Part shown: in pieces, positions 11,754 to 23,640 of the stretch
Layout of the letters: the number at the start of each line of letters is the position of its first letter
Position numbering within the stretch: position 1 is the first letter of the stretch
Assembly (NCBI GenBank): GCA_031002005.1
Contig: JARYHS010013630.1
Span: 241,807,539-241,871,538 of the forward strand
Length of the DNA: 64,000 nucleotides
DNA from: Vandiemenella viatica
Taxonomy: Eukaryota; Arthropoda; Insecta; Orthoptera; Morabidae
Direction of reading: 5' to 3'
Program-made: the position numbers and the translations under genes
The notes under the pieces: generated by a model
The model's input: the letters and a program-made list of their open reading frames with translations, nothing else
What the model was told of the DNA's origin: nothing
The model's database searches: none

Positions 11754-11759
11754 AAAAAT
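11720..11759. repeat. (AC)n microsatellite with A tract
   Basis: About 14 AC dinucleotides followed by an A9-10 run. Confidence 0.95.
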
Positions 11760-12603
11760 GCAATGGATATGAAATACAGTTACGAAAGGTTGATTCCTGT
11801 TCTCAAGCTTAGTATAAAACCATAAATGAAGATATTGATGTAAAAAAATAACAAAATACATATGGTGCTCATTCCAGCTGAAATGTTTCTATAGAGGTTA
11901 ATCAGATATATTTGAACTTCTCAAATTGAAATCTAAATAGCGAATTTGTGTAAGTAGCCTAGGTAAGGATGTCTTTAAAAAGAAGGAAGTAGAAGAAGTA
12001 GTGGAGTTTTACTGTGAATGCAGCAGAAGGTTCAGCATTACCCTGCAATCAGTGTCAATAACTAGATCACAAACAATTTCCCCAGTTAATTCTGCTATCC
12101 AGTTTTATTATGGGTTCTCAAAGTTATTTGAAACATGACCCTTCCACTTTCTCTCAAAAGAAATACTTCCATGCCCTCGCCCCTTTTACCACAATTTTAT
12201 TATTAATGTGGTAAATGCCTACTTTTCAGTACTAACACTAACATCTCAGCAGAAACTAACTAAATATGTGCTGATAGAAGCTTTTATCACTAAGATGTGG
12301 CAAAAAAGACATGGTATTTGTAATGGAATGGACATAGAGAATTGTCTGAAACTCATGTTTTCGTGCTCATCCCCCCCTTCCCCCAATTCTCCATGTTTGG
12401 TAACCTATAAATTAGATTGAAGTAAATCATTTCTCATGTAGGAACAAGAGTGAAAAAAAGTAATGCACTACATGTAATTTTGATAGAGACTAGTGTTGTG
12501 CAAATTGCCGTCTACTCATGCTCGAACTCCATTGGTTATTCCTATGACTGGTCCTCTCTACTTGGCGAACTGTTATCTCTAGAGCTTCTCCAGGCTCGGT
12601 AGA

Positions 12604-12812
12604 CAAATGAAGGCTTGGCAGGCAAATGAAAGCTTGGTAGGCAAACGAAGACTTGCTAAACAAATGAAGGCTTACAAGGCAAATGAAGACTTGCTAGGCA
12701 AACAAAGACTTGCTAGGCAAACAAAGGCTTGCTAGGCAAACAAAGGCTTGGTAGACAAATGAAGGCTTGCTAGGCAAACAAAGGGTTGGTAGACAAACGA
12801 AGGCTTGGTGGA
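12604..12812. repeat. 19-bp minisatellite, 11 units
   Basis: Eleven head-to-tail units of exactly 19 bases with a consensus near CAAACGAAGGCTTGGTAGG. Individual units differ at two to five positions (T/C at base 5, G/A at base 9, and so on), with no length change. There are no unique spacers between units, so it is not a CRISPR. The minus-strand reading frame across it (12694-12894) is a by-product of the repeat. Confidence 0.95.
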
Positions 12813-14630
12813 CATACCATATGAAATCTCGGCAATGAAGGAATAAATGCATGGTATCTTCCTTGTGAATCGTGTAATGAGGATGGTACATCATAGAAAA
12901 CTAGACAAGATTGTACAGCAGGGGCATTCTTGAATCTGCTGTATATCAGTGACTACTACCAACATTTTTGTGTATGTTCTATCAATTGAATCATCGTAGA
13001 CATGAAATGTAATGTGTATTTTTTTTTTTGTTGATTAATGTAAGTATTACAAACCATGATCAGAACACAGTGCAATAAAAACCATGACCTAAATAACTTA
13101 ACGATAGTTACATAAAGTATACCTTGAATCCACATTTAGTGCATTAGGATTTATATCGAAACCTCAAATATATGTAACATCTTGTAAGGATTGGTACCTT
13201 TTAATGCACTACACTGAATTCACTTTAGTGACATAACTCATTACTCTCATAAGTGATTGTAAAAATAACCAAAAGATCATTCATATGTTCAGGAGAAAGA
13301 TTGTTCCACTTTTATGAAATGCCGGAACATTGCCACAGAAATTTTGAAATGTCATGCAATCTCTTGATTTTTACTTTTACATTAACATAGAGTTGGGCCC
13401 GGTCTTTAAGTATCTGAATTTTCTGAAAGTAAATATATATAATCTTATAGAGTATATATAATCTTATAGAATGATATAACAGCAACTAGAAAATAGCAAG
13501 AAGAAGACATATACTCTCCACTCTTTAATTTTTCAGTTATCGCATACTGACTTTAAGATTGTGATGCAGTTTTTGGTTGTACCAATTGTATGGAGTGAAT
13601 ACTAGCGTCACTTTGTCCCCATGCTAAACGCGAATAATTGATCGAGTCTACTACCAGGCTCGAGCTTATGTCAAGGCTCAGTCAGTCCTCTGTACTGTAT
13701 TTCAGGCATTTGGCTGACAGAAGTCGCTCTGGCAGCAACAATCCAAGCAAGCCTAGACAGCATTTGCATGACTCTAACAGAGACATAAATATTATTCATA
13801 CGAAGTTCATCAGGGGAGAAGAACTATAACTTAAACTGATAATCATTTTATCAAATAATATGCTATTTTTAGGGAACTTGAATATTCACTAATTATGTAA
13901 TTTAAAATTGTCCTGGAATCATTAACCAATGAAATTTGCTTGTCTTAAACATGATTTTTAGATTTTGAAAAAAATCCTCTCCTATCTAAATTACTCCTGT
14001 CCATCCATGAAAATGTTTTATGCTATTGATAAAACATACAGTGCTTTGAAGATCAGCAATTTTTATACTATTACATAATCAACATGATGTTTACCATGAA
14101 AGTATCCTCCACTTACCTAGAATCATCCTCATCAAAATAATATTGGCTTCTAATTTCTTTCTGCAGTACTGTCATTCTGATTCTTTTCACGTTCTTCATC
14201 TTCCTCACCAGGTCACTAAATTTCTGCTATCCCTTCCAACAGTAACAAAGTTTTCAGTTTTTTAATAGCATATTTTAAATTTTATTATTTGACAATTATT
14301 TCTTTAATTTTAAAATTTATAGACAATTATGAACTAAAGTGTACTCAGTATTAAATTCCATTATTCATTTATGTTTTATAAAAAATATAATTTATTTCTT
14401 GGTTTTATTTGATTCCTCTTTTTCCTAGTTTCCTATTGTCAACTCAATCCTATTTCTTTCTATTGCCCCACTTTTTGAATATGTCATATTCTTGTTATTT
14501 CTGATAGTGAAACTGCTGTTAAGCAATTAAAGTATGATAATATAAGAAAAATAATGTGTCACTTACAATGTATGAAGGTAGCACTGTCAAACGAACAAAA
14601 ATAAAACAAAAAAACACTCTTTACAATGAA
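12813..14630. other. Intron sequence, no gene seen
   Basis: AT-rich MIOS intron. A short direct repeat of TATATAATCTTATAGA occurs at about 13435-13470. No transposon or coding homology recognised. Confidence 0.4.
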
Positions 14631-14634
14631 ATGA

Positions 14635-15020
14635 AGTCTTCACGGGTGTACCGCCAGATGGTTTTTTGAAATTACGATATTTCGACGACTAGCTCCGTTG
14701 TCTTCATCAGGTGTAAAGACATCTGCACAGGTCAGCTGACCGTCGGATACTGAGACAGCCCAGGTGCTACACCTCCTTATATAGGCCAACAGCTCTCTCC
14801 GATGCCTGCACCCGGCGGCTGGCAGTGAGTGGGCGGTACTACAGTTGTTCGTTGTGGGCCAAGGAAGTTAATATTGGACCATTTGTGGCAGTTGCTGAAT
14901 ATGCGTTGCCACGGCTGGTTTCCATGCCTCGCTAAGACATAGCCCACTATCTCTATTGTAGGTATCAGCCACGAATTTTAATCGCTTCTTTGACTATGGA
15001 ATCCCAAAAGTATGAGGTCC
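14635..15020 (-). mobile_element. Penelope-type terminal repeat, HHR-like motif
   Basis: A GC-rich block in AT-rich intron whose minus strand carries, at 14710-14675, CTGATGA, then a short hairpin-forming stretch, then GAAA. This is the order of conserved blocks in hammerhead ribozymes, which are known from the pseudo-LTRs of Penelope-like elements. The following TATCGTAATTTC and the TATA-like TATATAGG near 14780 also suit a retroelement end. One extra base sits between CTGATGA and the stem, so self-cleavage is uncertain. The inner boundary near 15020 is approximate. Confidence 0.5.
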
Positions 15021-15194
15021 TAGCTAGGATTTATTTGCTTTTCTTTCTTATAACAGATTGAAATTGCAGGTTTTTTTTATATTTTAATTTCATCTCAACT
15101 GATCATCACAGAAATTGTTCTATCGCACAATTATCATTGCTCAAATTTCTCCCCCCACCTCTGGTGCTATCACCAGCCTTCCCTCTTGTTTCAT

Positions 15195-15282
15195 CTTTAG
15201 TTCATTTATGAGACAGGCCTGAATGTGTATGGTACACATCTTTCCCTCTGCCTGCTACATGAATAGGTTACTAGCCGAAATA

Positions 15283-15314
<32 letters not shown>

Positions 15315-15410
15315 TGTGTGTTCATTCGTCTGGCCTTCCTGTTGTCATCTGTGGTAAATGACAGGTAATTTTCCCTGTCCTATCAAATTTTTATACTTGG
15401 TATCACCATC
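15195..15410 (+). repeat. PLE-terminus module with GA/GT tract
   Basis: A single + oriented copy of the PLE 3'-end module: a TGTGTATGGTACACATC block, AGCCGAAATATTGG, then TCATCTGTGGTAAATGACAGG and TTTTCCCTGTCCTATC. A (GA)n(GT)n microsatellite (about 15286-15320) has grown just after the GAAATATT motif. Confidence 0.6.
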
Positions 15411-15662
15411 TTTGCAGTTTCTGATATTAATTCAGTCTTCTTCTTGTGTTTATATATATATATATATTTCTCCCTAGTAGAAGAGGACACTGTGCCCTTG
15501 TATTTTTGTCTGTTTTTTCTGAATCTTTATAAATATTTGTTTATGTTCTTTGATAGAAATTTTCTAATTACTTATTTGCTCTGTCATTTATTACTAAAGT
15601 TTATTTCCTCCTTGTTTAATTTTCAAATAATAATCACAAATATTTTGCTGTTTCACTTTAAG

Positions 15663-15793
15663 GATTCTCAGACAACAAGAACAGTATGTGGCGTGAACTG
15701 TGTAATACATCTAGGCCCCAGCTGTCTGATCCTTATTTACGGGCAGTATTTGCCTTTCTCACTACGGAATCTGAAAACTATGATGCTGTTTTG
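15663..15793 (+). CDS. MIOS: MIOS exon following the AMALSG exon
   Basis: Internal MIOS exon, read in a different frame from the longer open frame that overlaps it. It opens after TTTAAG with two bases completing the glycine codon left by the previous exon, then reads FSDNKNSMWRELC and later YLRAVFAFLTTESENYDAVL. Human MIOS, from memory, has the close match TDEKNSLWREMC and CVMFAFLTSE with the same spacing. The 131-base exon ends in phase 0 only if the intron begins GCAAGT directly after TTG. The alternative GT four bases downstream would put a stop at the start of the next exon. I therefore call a GC-AG intron. Protein length across the junction (VL to the next KVAFA) then equals the human length. 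Confidence 0.85.
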
Positions 15794-18179
15794 GCAAGTA
15801 TTCTCAATATCAGTTCACTTTTAATGTTTCCCAAAATATCAGTATATTTGAAATTTTAATCTTTTGATCTATTTCGAAATCATATATTATTAAGCTTCTA
15901 TTTAAAAATAATCATGAAACAGCAACCAGTGATATAATTGATCGCTTTTTTGCAAACTTTCTGCCTTCAACTTTGGTACTTGATGAGTTTACTTCACTTG
16001 ACTTTTTCTTTTTTAGTAATATCAAATATTTTTACCAGCTTCACAGAATAAAACTTTAAATACAAAATATGACAGTGTTTGTATCTGTAATGGTAAATCA
16101 TTGCCCTGAATTATTGTTGCTTTTCTTAGTCAGAATGCTAAATTAGCTGTGTATATTTGTTTGCGTTATAATGAAAGTATGAAATAAGTTGCATGATAAG
16201 GTGAACATCACCTAGATTCATTTCCCCTGGTTGCTAATGTATAAGTAGCTTCCATTCATCTCTATCTATCCATATTTTAGTTTCCTGGTGGACGCCAGGA
16301 CACTTCGTCATTGACTTGGTTCCTCCATCCATTCGATGGGTCTCCTTAATCTTCAAACTGTCATAGCTGCTTATGTGGTTATGCTTTTTTATTAGTTTCT
16401 CATTTCTTGTCCCATCCATTCTAGTATTTCTAGCTACATTATTGAGGACTTTCATATTAATTTTGTAGTCCTTGTTTCCCTGGCTTAACTCCAATAGCCT
16501 GCACCATACAGATACATTTATACTGGCTTGAAACAGATAACGTTACATTGAATTTTCTAGGCACTTCCTTGGCCTGGAGCAAATCTCTTACAGATTAAAT
16601 GTAGATATCTTTTGTCTTCTTCAGTTAGTTTCTTCTTGTGTTCTGCCCTTTAAACTTATTTCACTGTCCAACTAAACAAAATTTTCCACCTCATTTACTG
16701 AAAAAGAAATTGTTCTTTTATGACAAGACTGCCAGACTATTTCTCAGGTTTCAGCCCTCCATCTTCGTCAAGCTCTGTCTGGAATTATTTGAAGGCTTTA
16801 GAGGTCACCGTGGTGCTAGTGTGGTCAGAAGAGCTCATGGACTTGTGTGTAGATTATTATGTACTTTATTTGGTTTGTGATTAGAAATGTTCTGATGAAC
16901 TTTTGATTTTTAAAAAGTTATGATTATTAGATTTTCAAAAAATTCTAAGTTTTACAGTGTGTCATCTGTAATATACTCATACAGTGTTAAACCTCCAGTT
17001 CTTCAATTACTATTCAGTCCACAATTTTGTAGTACTGTCAAGAGTAGAGGTGGTATCTTAATTATTGTATCTTGTCTTAAGCATCATTCAGGTTCAATCC
17101 TAACACTATTATGATATAACAAGAAAATCAGCTCTAGGCGCTAAACACAAAACAAGCTCTACATCAATTTAATTCGTTATAATGTACCTTGTCAATTTTT
17201 GCAGTGATCGGGTGACTTAAAAAAGGACAAATTCCTTCCTTTCGTTCATTTAGTACATTTGCTTCAGCTTTGGAAAGTTTAACATTTATCATCTTTACTA
17301 GATGTATTTAGCTTTAATACTTATATATTTATTTTTGAATTATAACATAATTTATACATGTCACTGTTGTCACTACTTTTATTGTTATTGTTTTACCCTT
17401 GTCTTGGCTTGATCATATAAAGTGCTTTCTACAATAAATATTTAAATTGAAGTTTCTGTTATATTACTTTTGTTTCATCAACTAGGTTACAGGTTTCTAT
17501 CAGAGGCCATATATTTTTGTTTAGTTAGATATTGTCATATTGAATTATTTTATTGTATAGTTAAATTGATATAATAATGTTTAGAAGTCATATTCATTTT
17601 GTATTGCTAAAAACATGTCTTCTGCATAACTCAAGATTGTAACATTGTGATAGCCAGATTTAAGTCACTTTATTTATGTTGATGATAGTTAAATTGTTTT
17701 ATCTGTTACTTATGAAGGAAAAGGTACTTCATAGCATAATTAAGTTAAGGATGGGGAGGAAGGCCTACACTTATGGTAGCAGAGAGTGAGACAGCATAGA
17801 AACAAGAAACATACCCACATAAATAATTAAAATTTGTTGGTGAAACCTTTCTTCGGCAGGAGGGATGCTAACATCACTGCAATGACTGACGTGGGATCAA
17901 GGATCTGGGTCTTTTTTAATTTAATTTAATTAATTGCAGAGGACCATGTGATCCAGTTAAAATCAACTATACACCCATTTTTGCAGTTCTTGATTGTTAT
18001 CTTAAATTCTTTGTGTTTAATTTCCTCACTCATCTATCTTGCTCTTTGCAAATTCTAATTTTAATTTATTTTACTGTTTTTTGTAAATTGTAGAACACTT
18101 TCCTTAGTAATTTATTCCAATCCCTTTTTCTCTCATCTACAAAACAAGATTTTTCACACTACCTTATGGGCGAAATCAA
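15794..18179. other. Intron sequence, no gene seen
   Basis: AT-rich MIOS intron. The 86-codon minus frame at 16234-16494 is lysine-rich and unrecognised. GC-richer patches near 16780 and 17870 show no clear element ends. Confidence 0.4.
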
Positions 18180-18229
18180 GTACCTACTTTTATTATATTG
18201 TTTAGGCCACTAAGGAGCGCGTGGAACCA

Positions 18230-18658
18230 TTAATTTGCATTGTTCTTCTTATTCTTCTTGCTGTTCTTCTTATTCTTCTTGCTGTTCTTCTTATTTTCCC
18301 AAAACCTCCTCATGCTTTCGCTGTGGGCTTGACATGTCTCTTGTGTCCATGCATTTATGAGTTTCAGATTTTTTGGGCTCTTAGGGGCAAATTTATATGA
18401 GGTGATCAATTGTTTATATTTACTGCATGTGGTTGTCAATGGGTCAAGGCTGGCTTCTGCAAGGTCCTTCTGGGTTTCTACAAACCAGCGTGCTTTGTTT
18501 TGTTGGGGACCATTGACGATGTGGAAAATTTTCTTGGTAAGTCGTGAGTCATCCATTCGAGCTATATGTCCATAAAATTTCATGCGTCTTTTCCGTGCGA
18601 GTGAGGTGAATCTTTTGGTCAGTGAATACAGTTCTTCTGAGTGCCTACTTTTAATCAT
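18230..18658 (-). pseudogene. LINE C-terminal fragment
   Basis: A 142-codon minus-strand frame with the tail found after the reverse transcriptase in many non-LTR retrotransposons: ARKRRMKFYGHIARMDDSRL followed by TKKIFHIVN, then ARWFVETQKDL. Only the extreme C-terminus is present, so it is a 5'-truncated insertion or its relic. The last part of the frame is a lysine/asparagine-rich run encoded by a 21-base tandem repeat at about 18240-18295 (2.7 units), probably a post-insertion expansion. I cannot assign a clade. Confidence 0.6.
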
Positions 18659-19531
18659 GGTGATTTTTTCTTTCCATCCACAATTTTTCTACCAATAGCC
18701 ATTCAAACCTAATCACTAATTTATGTGGTTTACACTCCCAGCATTCATCCTCCTTCCATCTTTCAGTAAATTCAAATCCAGCTCCTGTATCATATCAGAT
18801 ATTGATTGGGCTCTGCAGTAAAAAAAAAAAAAAAAAAAAATCTAGCTGCATTCCCTTGCACCCCCTCTCACTCTTGTATTTGATACTTATAAGGTGTATT
18901 CCATATTATATTCAAGCAACTGACTGGCCAAAGTTTTCATTATCTAAGACAGGGAATAGAGGGTGTGTAAGTGAAACAGCTAGATTTGTTTGAGGAAATT
19001 ACCACAGGAACTAGTCAGTAACTGATATGATAAAGGAGCAGGATTTGGAGTCATTAGAAGACAGGAGGAAAATGAGGAGAGTGCTGGGAGTGTACAAGGT
19101 GTATTGTAACATAGAAATTCCTTAAAAGAAACAAAATTACACATCTAGACAGAAATATAATTTTACAGATAAAGGCTGCAATTTTTGGAAAATAAAGGTT
19201 AATGGAATTAACAAAAGGAAAAAGAATAGCAGGTGAAATAGAGATTATTTGCTTTTATTAATACATTGGAAAAATAGTATCTTTGAAAAAAAGTGATAGT
19301 TGGTACAGATGAAGAGTGAGTGAAACTTACGACAATCGAGCAGAGGATTGAGAGATTATTTGGAATAATATTTGCAGAGAGAAAATTTAATTGATAGATC
19401 TTACCTACAAAGGGAACTTGCTAATATTTTGGATTGAGCTTTGTTGAAATATATTCTATGCATGGTCAAAGGTTGTTATTGGTATAAGAGGAACTGTGAT
19501 AAGAACAAACAAAAAGAAAATAAGTGGCAAA
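18659..19531. other. Intron sequence, no gene seen
   Basis: Contains a pure A tract at about 18820-18840 and purine-rich sequence (19000-19440). No element ends or coding homology found. Confidence 0.35.
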
Positions 19532-19547
19532 ACATACAATGTTTGTT

Positions 19548-19774
19548 GATTCTTGGGTGGCGCCATGTCATATTTCTTAAAACCGACGTTTCGACCCTCA
19601 TTCTGGGATCTTCTTCCAGGGCAGAACTGCGTCTTCAGTCAGTGAGCGGTCACGCAGTTCTGCCCTGGAAGAAGATCCCAGAATGAGGGTCGAAACGTCG
19701 GTTTTAAGAAATATGACGCGGCGCCACACGGATAGCCAAGAATCAGTTGACTCTGGCCGTGGAAGCCTACAATT
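19548..19774. mobile_element. Palindromic insertion with 16-bp TSD
   Basis: Flanked by an exact 16-base direct repeat, ACATACAATGTTTGTT, at 19532-19547 and 19775-19790. The insert is almost entirely two inverted arms: about 19548-19628 and 19650-19742 are near-perfect complements around an ~20-base loop. The right arm reads CTGGAAGA, a GATCCC...GGGTC hairpin and GAAACGTCGG (19665-19701), the block order of a hammerhead-like motif, and the left arm carries it in complement. A short unpaired tail (19743-19774) lies on the right. It has no coding sequence. I infer a dimer of a Penelope-like terminus of a different subfamily from the 35.8-kb palindrome. Confidence 0.8.
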
Positions 19775-19924
19775 ACATACAATGTTTGTTCTTCTTTAAA
19801 AATCATTTATTTACATTACAACAACCAATGTTGTAACAGTATGTTGGTGATAGGACATCAAGCAATTTTCTTTTGTGCTTAAGGGAGTCAGGGATTGGTA
19901 AAATTACCAAGGGAAGTGATGAAA

Positions 19925-20110
19925 ATAACAAAAAATAGGGAAAATGACTCATCACTCACCAAAGTTGAAGGCTGAGACAAGTGAAAAACAGTGTGATGGC
20001 CAAAAACTTATACAGTATTTTGGTTTGCACCTTATTCATGTGATTGGGAACAAACCCTATGGTTTGGGAGGTGTGCACATGCCAAAATTTATCACATGAC
20101 TGGCTGGGCA
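19925..20110 (-). repeat. PLE-terminus module, minus
   Basis: Single copy starting GGGAAAATGACTCATCACTC, nearly identical at that end to the palindrome at 35806-36127. It is followed by the complement of an AAGGTGCAAACCAAAATACTG block and by GAGGTGTGCACATGCC. Confidence 0.65.
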
Positions 20111-21135
20111 TCAAAATACAGAGTTGTGGAGGAGGTGGTGGTGATGAATGGTAAAGAAGTGAACTATTGATATTTCATTTGCAAACATCCTAACTTCTGA
20201 CTGTAAAGCATTACTCAGCATTCACTAGAATGATGATTAGCTATGTCCCCAATACACTATCCTGTTGCATTCCCAATTTCACTTCCACCTCTTCTGATAT
20301 AGCATTTCATACTCCTTTTCTTTGCTCTCTACCTTTTAATAATTTCTCTACCCAGCATATCACTTTTTCATCCACTCCAATCATTTTTACCTTATTTCAC
20401 ACCATTTTATTGATCACTTTGTCAATTTCCTTGAAAATATCTAGTGTTACAGTATCAACTTGACCTACCTTTTCCAGTTCTTCCAAAATATCTTCCATAA
20501 ACCCATCATTTGTGATCACATAAATATCGATCCTTAAAGCCATGCTGCTGATTTGCAAATCAGTTTTGTTCCTTGCAAACATTTGTGATGTCATTTCATG
20601 TTAGTGTTCTCAAAGTTACATACTACTGATGTCAAAATAATTGGACTGTATAATTTAACCCTATTTACTGCCCTACTATATGCAGCAAGTTTCAAAAATC
20701 AATATTAGTAGTATTACAAGGTAAGATACAATCCCACCAATAGTAATATTATCCTAACTGATTCTTCTATGTTTTTTAGGTTTTTTAGATCCTTCTTAAC
20801 ATCCCCCTCGGAGGGACTAATGTCTTGGGCAAAGTTCTGATTACACTGTCTGCGTTATAGACATAGATCAGTTTTGTGTTATGGCATGAGCTACTATTGG
20901 ATGGTACATATTTGGAGTATGCACTATCTTCTTGTGGCCATCCATCTGAGTGGACAGGGTTGTTGTGGTTAGTTTCACAAATCAGCTTCAGTCACTCCCT
21001 GGGCCTTCCACCTCTGACAGCATGTTTGTTCCCCTAAGTCATCTCCGAGGCCTATTACCTCAGACAGCTTGTTCTCTTCTTTTCCTCTTTTTATTTATCC
21101 TCATTTTCTTCTCTTTATATCTGCACATCATAATT

Positions 21136-21173
<38 letters not shown>

Positions 21174-21515
21174 TATTTCTGTATTACATACTACATTTCC
21201 TGAAAGGTCATCACCAATAGCACTCCAAAGGCTTTTTGTTTTCAGACAATTTATTATTACTAAATCCAGTATACTTTAATTCCTCTCATCCATTATTCTG
21301 GCCATTTCCTGTCTGTGATTGTTCTAATTAATAGTTCAGTAAGCCCTATGTCATCTGTTATATCCATCATTTCCAAGATTGTGTGTAGTTTTGAAAGTGA
21401 GCTCTATCGATTACTGGCTAGCAAGACCTATCATTGGTTCTGCAGAGCCCTGTTAGCTGTCATTTTTCTGTGTTGTTCTTGGGCCTTCGCATTTATCACA
21501 TTGGTCAGGAAGTGC
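20111..21515. other. Intron sequence with (TC)n
   Basis: No gene seen. A (TC)n microsatellite of about 14 units lies at 21140-21168. The open frame at 20950-21279 crosses it and has no family features. Confidence 0.4.
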
Positions 21516-21750
21516 AGGTGGTGGGTGAATGGTTAACATTCTGGCCTCACATTCGGGAGGACACGAGTTCGAATCCCCATCCAGGCATCCAGATTTGGGT
21601 TTTCCATGGTTTCCCCAATTCACTCGGGCGAATCCCGGAATGCTTCCTTCAAAAAGGTCATGGCCGAGTTCCTTCCCGTTCCTTGTCCCCAGTCCCATCC
21701 CGCCTCTTAATGACCTTAGCCGTCGGCGAGGCGTAAAGCAATAAAAAAAA
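21516..21750 (+). mobile_element. tRNA-derived SINE, copy 2
   Basis: Well-preserved SINE flanked by the 9-base direct repeat AGGAAGTGC (21507-21515 and 21751-21759). Its head is tRNA-like, with an A-box-like GTGGTGGGTGAATGG and a B box GAGTTCGAATCCC. The body has the GGCATCCAGATTTGG, CCATGGTTTCCCC and CGTCGGCGAGGCGTAAAGC blocks shared with copy 1, and it ends in an A-rich tail. It is shorter and less cloverleaf-like than a true tRNA gene because the acceptor and 3' half are replaced by the SINE body. Confidence 0.9.
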
Positions 21751-22029
21751 AGGAAGTGCTGTTGGTCTCTGTTGTACTTCACCCCTACAGGTAATTTCCT
21801 ACTTCATCCTGTTGTCTATCTCCCACTGCTTGGACTTGCTAGACTTATAGCTGTGGAACTCATTAGTTGCCAGCAACACCTGGCATCAGAAAAGAGACAG
21901 ACACAAGTTTACCCATTATAATTGGAATGATTTGATAGATTACATTTTGTCCAAGTAATGTCTGATGTCTGTACCCAAAACTAATATATGCAAAAGTTAT
22001 ACTAAGTGTTAATATAGGAAGACACACTG

Positions 22030-23640
22030 GGAAAAGTGCAGTGGAAAGAGGAAGATGTCAGAACGTGGAAAGAGTACTTCAGAGACCTGTTGGAAGTATT
22101 GTAAGGAAATCCTGGAAGAATATAAGAAAGTACCAATGAACAGAGGAGTGAAAAAAAGTCTTAGAAAATGAATTGGAAGACTTTAGCTTACTGGAGCTAG
22201 AGATGATAGTATAGATGAACTGACAGTAGAAATGGTGGTGTAGAGTTATATGGACAATTTGGAAAGAAAGAAATATGTCAGAAGACTCGAGGAAGGAAGT
22301 TGTATGGCCAATTCATAAAAAAATGGAGTAAATTAAAATGTGAGAAATCACAGTGCTAAGCCACTGCCTGAAAATATATGAAAAACTTGTGCTAAATAAA
22401 ATCAAATGAAGAATAAAGGAAGGAGGTAGAGAAGAACAGTATGAATCCAGGGAAGTGAGAACAACAGTAGATGTAATTTCATGTAATCAGACAGATTGTA
22501 AAGAGAAGTTTGGAATATGGTAAGGACACCACAGTTGTTTTCATTAATATAAGGAAATGCATATGATAAAGTACAAAGAGAATTATGTTGTCAAGCCTGA
22601 AAAAGAAATGAAGGAATTGTGGTATAAGAAACATTTATGAGAATTGTGGCTGAGTCCCCTTAGGAAGACCTAAGGCATGGTTGAAACATCGGGAAGAAGA
22701 AGGAGGAGTATTTCATAGCAGCTTGAACCTTGTGAAGCTATTCATAACAGTATGATGGCAGCGAAAGTAAAAAAAAATTATGCTTCTCAGATTTGTTTCA
22801 AATAAAAACAGGTGTATACAGTGTATTATCACCCATTATTTTTAATGTGGTTTTAGATAATGTTACTGTAGAAGTTCAGAAATGCAGGAATTTGATGGCA
22901 TATTTGGATGATTTAATGATCTGAAGTTAGACAGGACAGAAATTGGAAACAGAAATGGAAAAATGAGTGCTTGCATTTGAAAAATTTGGCTTGGAGTTGT
23001 GTTTTGAGAAAGCAAAAATAATGAAGATATCAAGAAACACTGGTCCATCAAAGGAAGTGTCACTCAGTAACAAGAATTTGGAATGGGTTGAATGGTTTGT
23101 TTACTTGAGAAGTAGTGTAACCATTAATGGAATGGAGGGGGAAATAGGATAGTGAGTAAGAAGGATGGGACAATTTATCACGTGATAGAGGATATAGTCT
23201 GTAGGTGGATCATTGGGAAGGAATCCAAAGTCTGGCTTTGTAAGCTGTTTTGCCAACCAATATTGACCTATGGCTCTGAAATCTGGACAAGAATGAAGTC
23301 TTAGCAGGCTACAGACAGGAAACAAGAGATGAGGCATCCTGAAGGACAGAAAACATTAAACTTAAAAAGATTAAACTTAAAAATGAGTAGTGACACTAAC
23401 AAAGAAAGGTTGCAATAGCTGCAGCATACCCTGACAGTGGAGGAGGTGAGAATGCTGAAGTTAGCCTATAAAGGGAAAGGAAGGAAACTTATAAGAAGAC
23501 TGCCCGCTGTCTAGATGTGTGAACCAGGTGCAGAAAGAGGCCAGGGGAGTTGACTGGAGACAAATACTGGATGAAGAATCTAGAATAGACTAGAAGATAA
23601 ATGGAAGAGAATGTGCCAGACAACCCACAGTAGTGGAAAT
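22030..23640 (+). pseudogene. Dead LINE: RT and C-terminal region
   Basis: A heavily mutated non-LTR retrotransposon reverse transcriptase on the + strand. In order: a WKEYFRDLLE-type linker near 22065; an RT finger block near 22290-22400 (VVWPIHKK and YEKLVLNKIK pieces); a degenerate motif A near 22530; motif B as GVYSVLSPIIFNVVLDNV near 22810; motif C as MAYLDDLMI near 22900, keeping both aspartates; FGLELCFEKAKIMKIS near 22985; FVYLRSSVTINGM near 23095; LTYGSE near 23265; and a C-terminal GRKLIRRLP...WKRMCQ stretch near 23480-23610. Many stops and frameshifts. The endonuclease half is missing, as expected for 5' truncation. The clade is uncertain. Confidence 0.7.

Noticed and set aside
12604..12812. 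CRISPR-like regular repeat
   Set aside because: Units are directly adjacent with no spacers, and the context is eukaryotic intron.
15798..15799. GT at 15798 as the donor of the second MIOS exon
   Set aside because: It would leave phase 1 and place TGA as the second codon position after joining to 34899; the GC donor keeps the frame and the family length.
15444..15824. 126-codon + strand frame as a gene
   Set aside because: It overlaps the MIOS exon at 15663-15793 in the wrong frame; the exon's own frame has the MIOS homology and splice signals.
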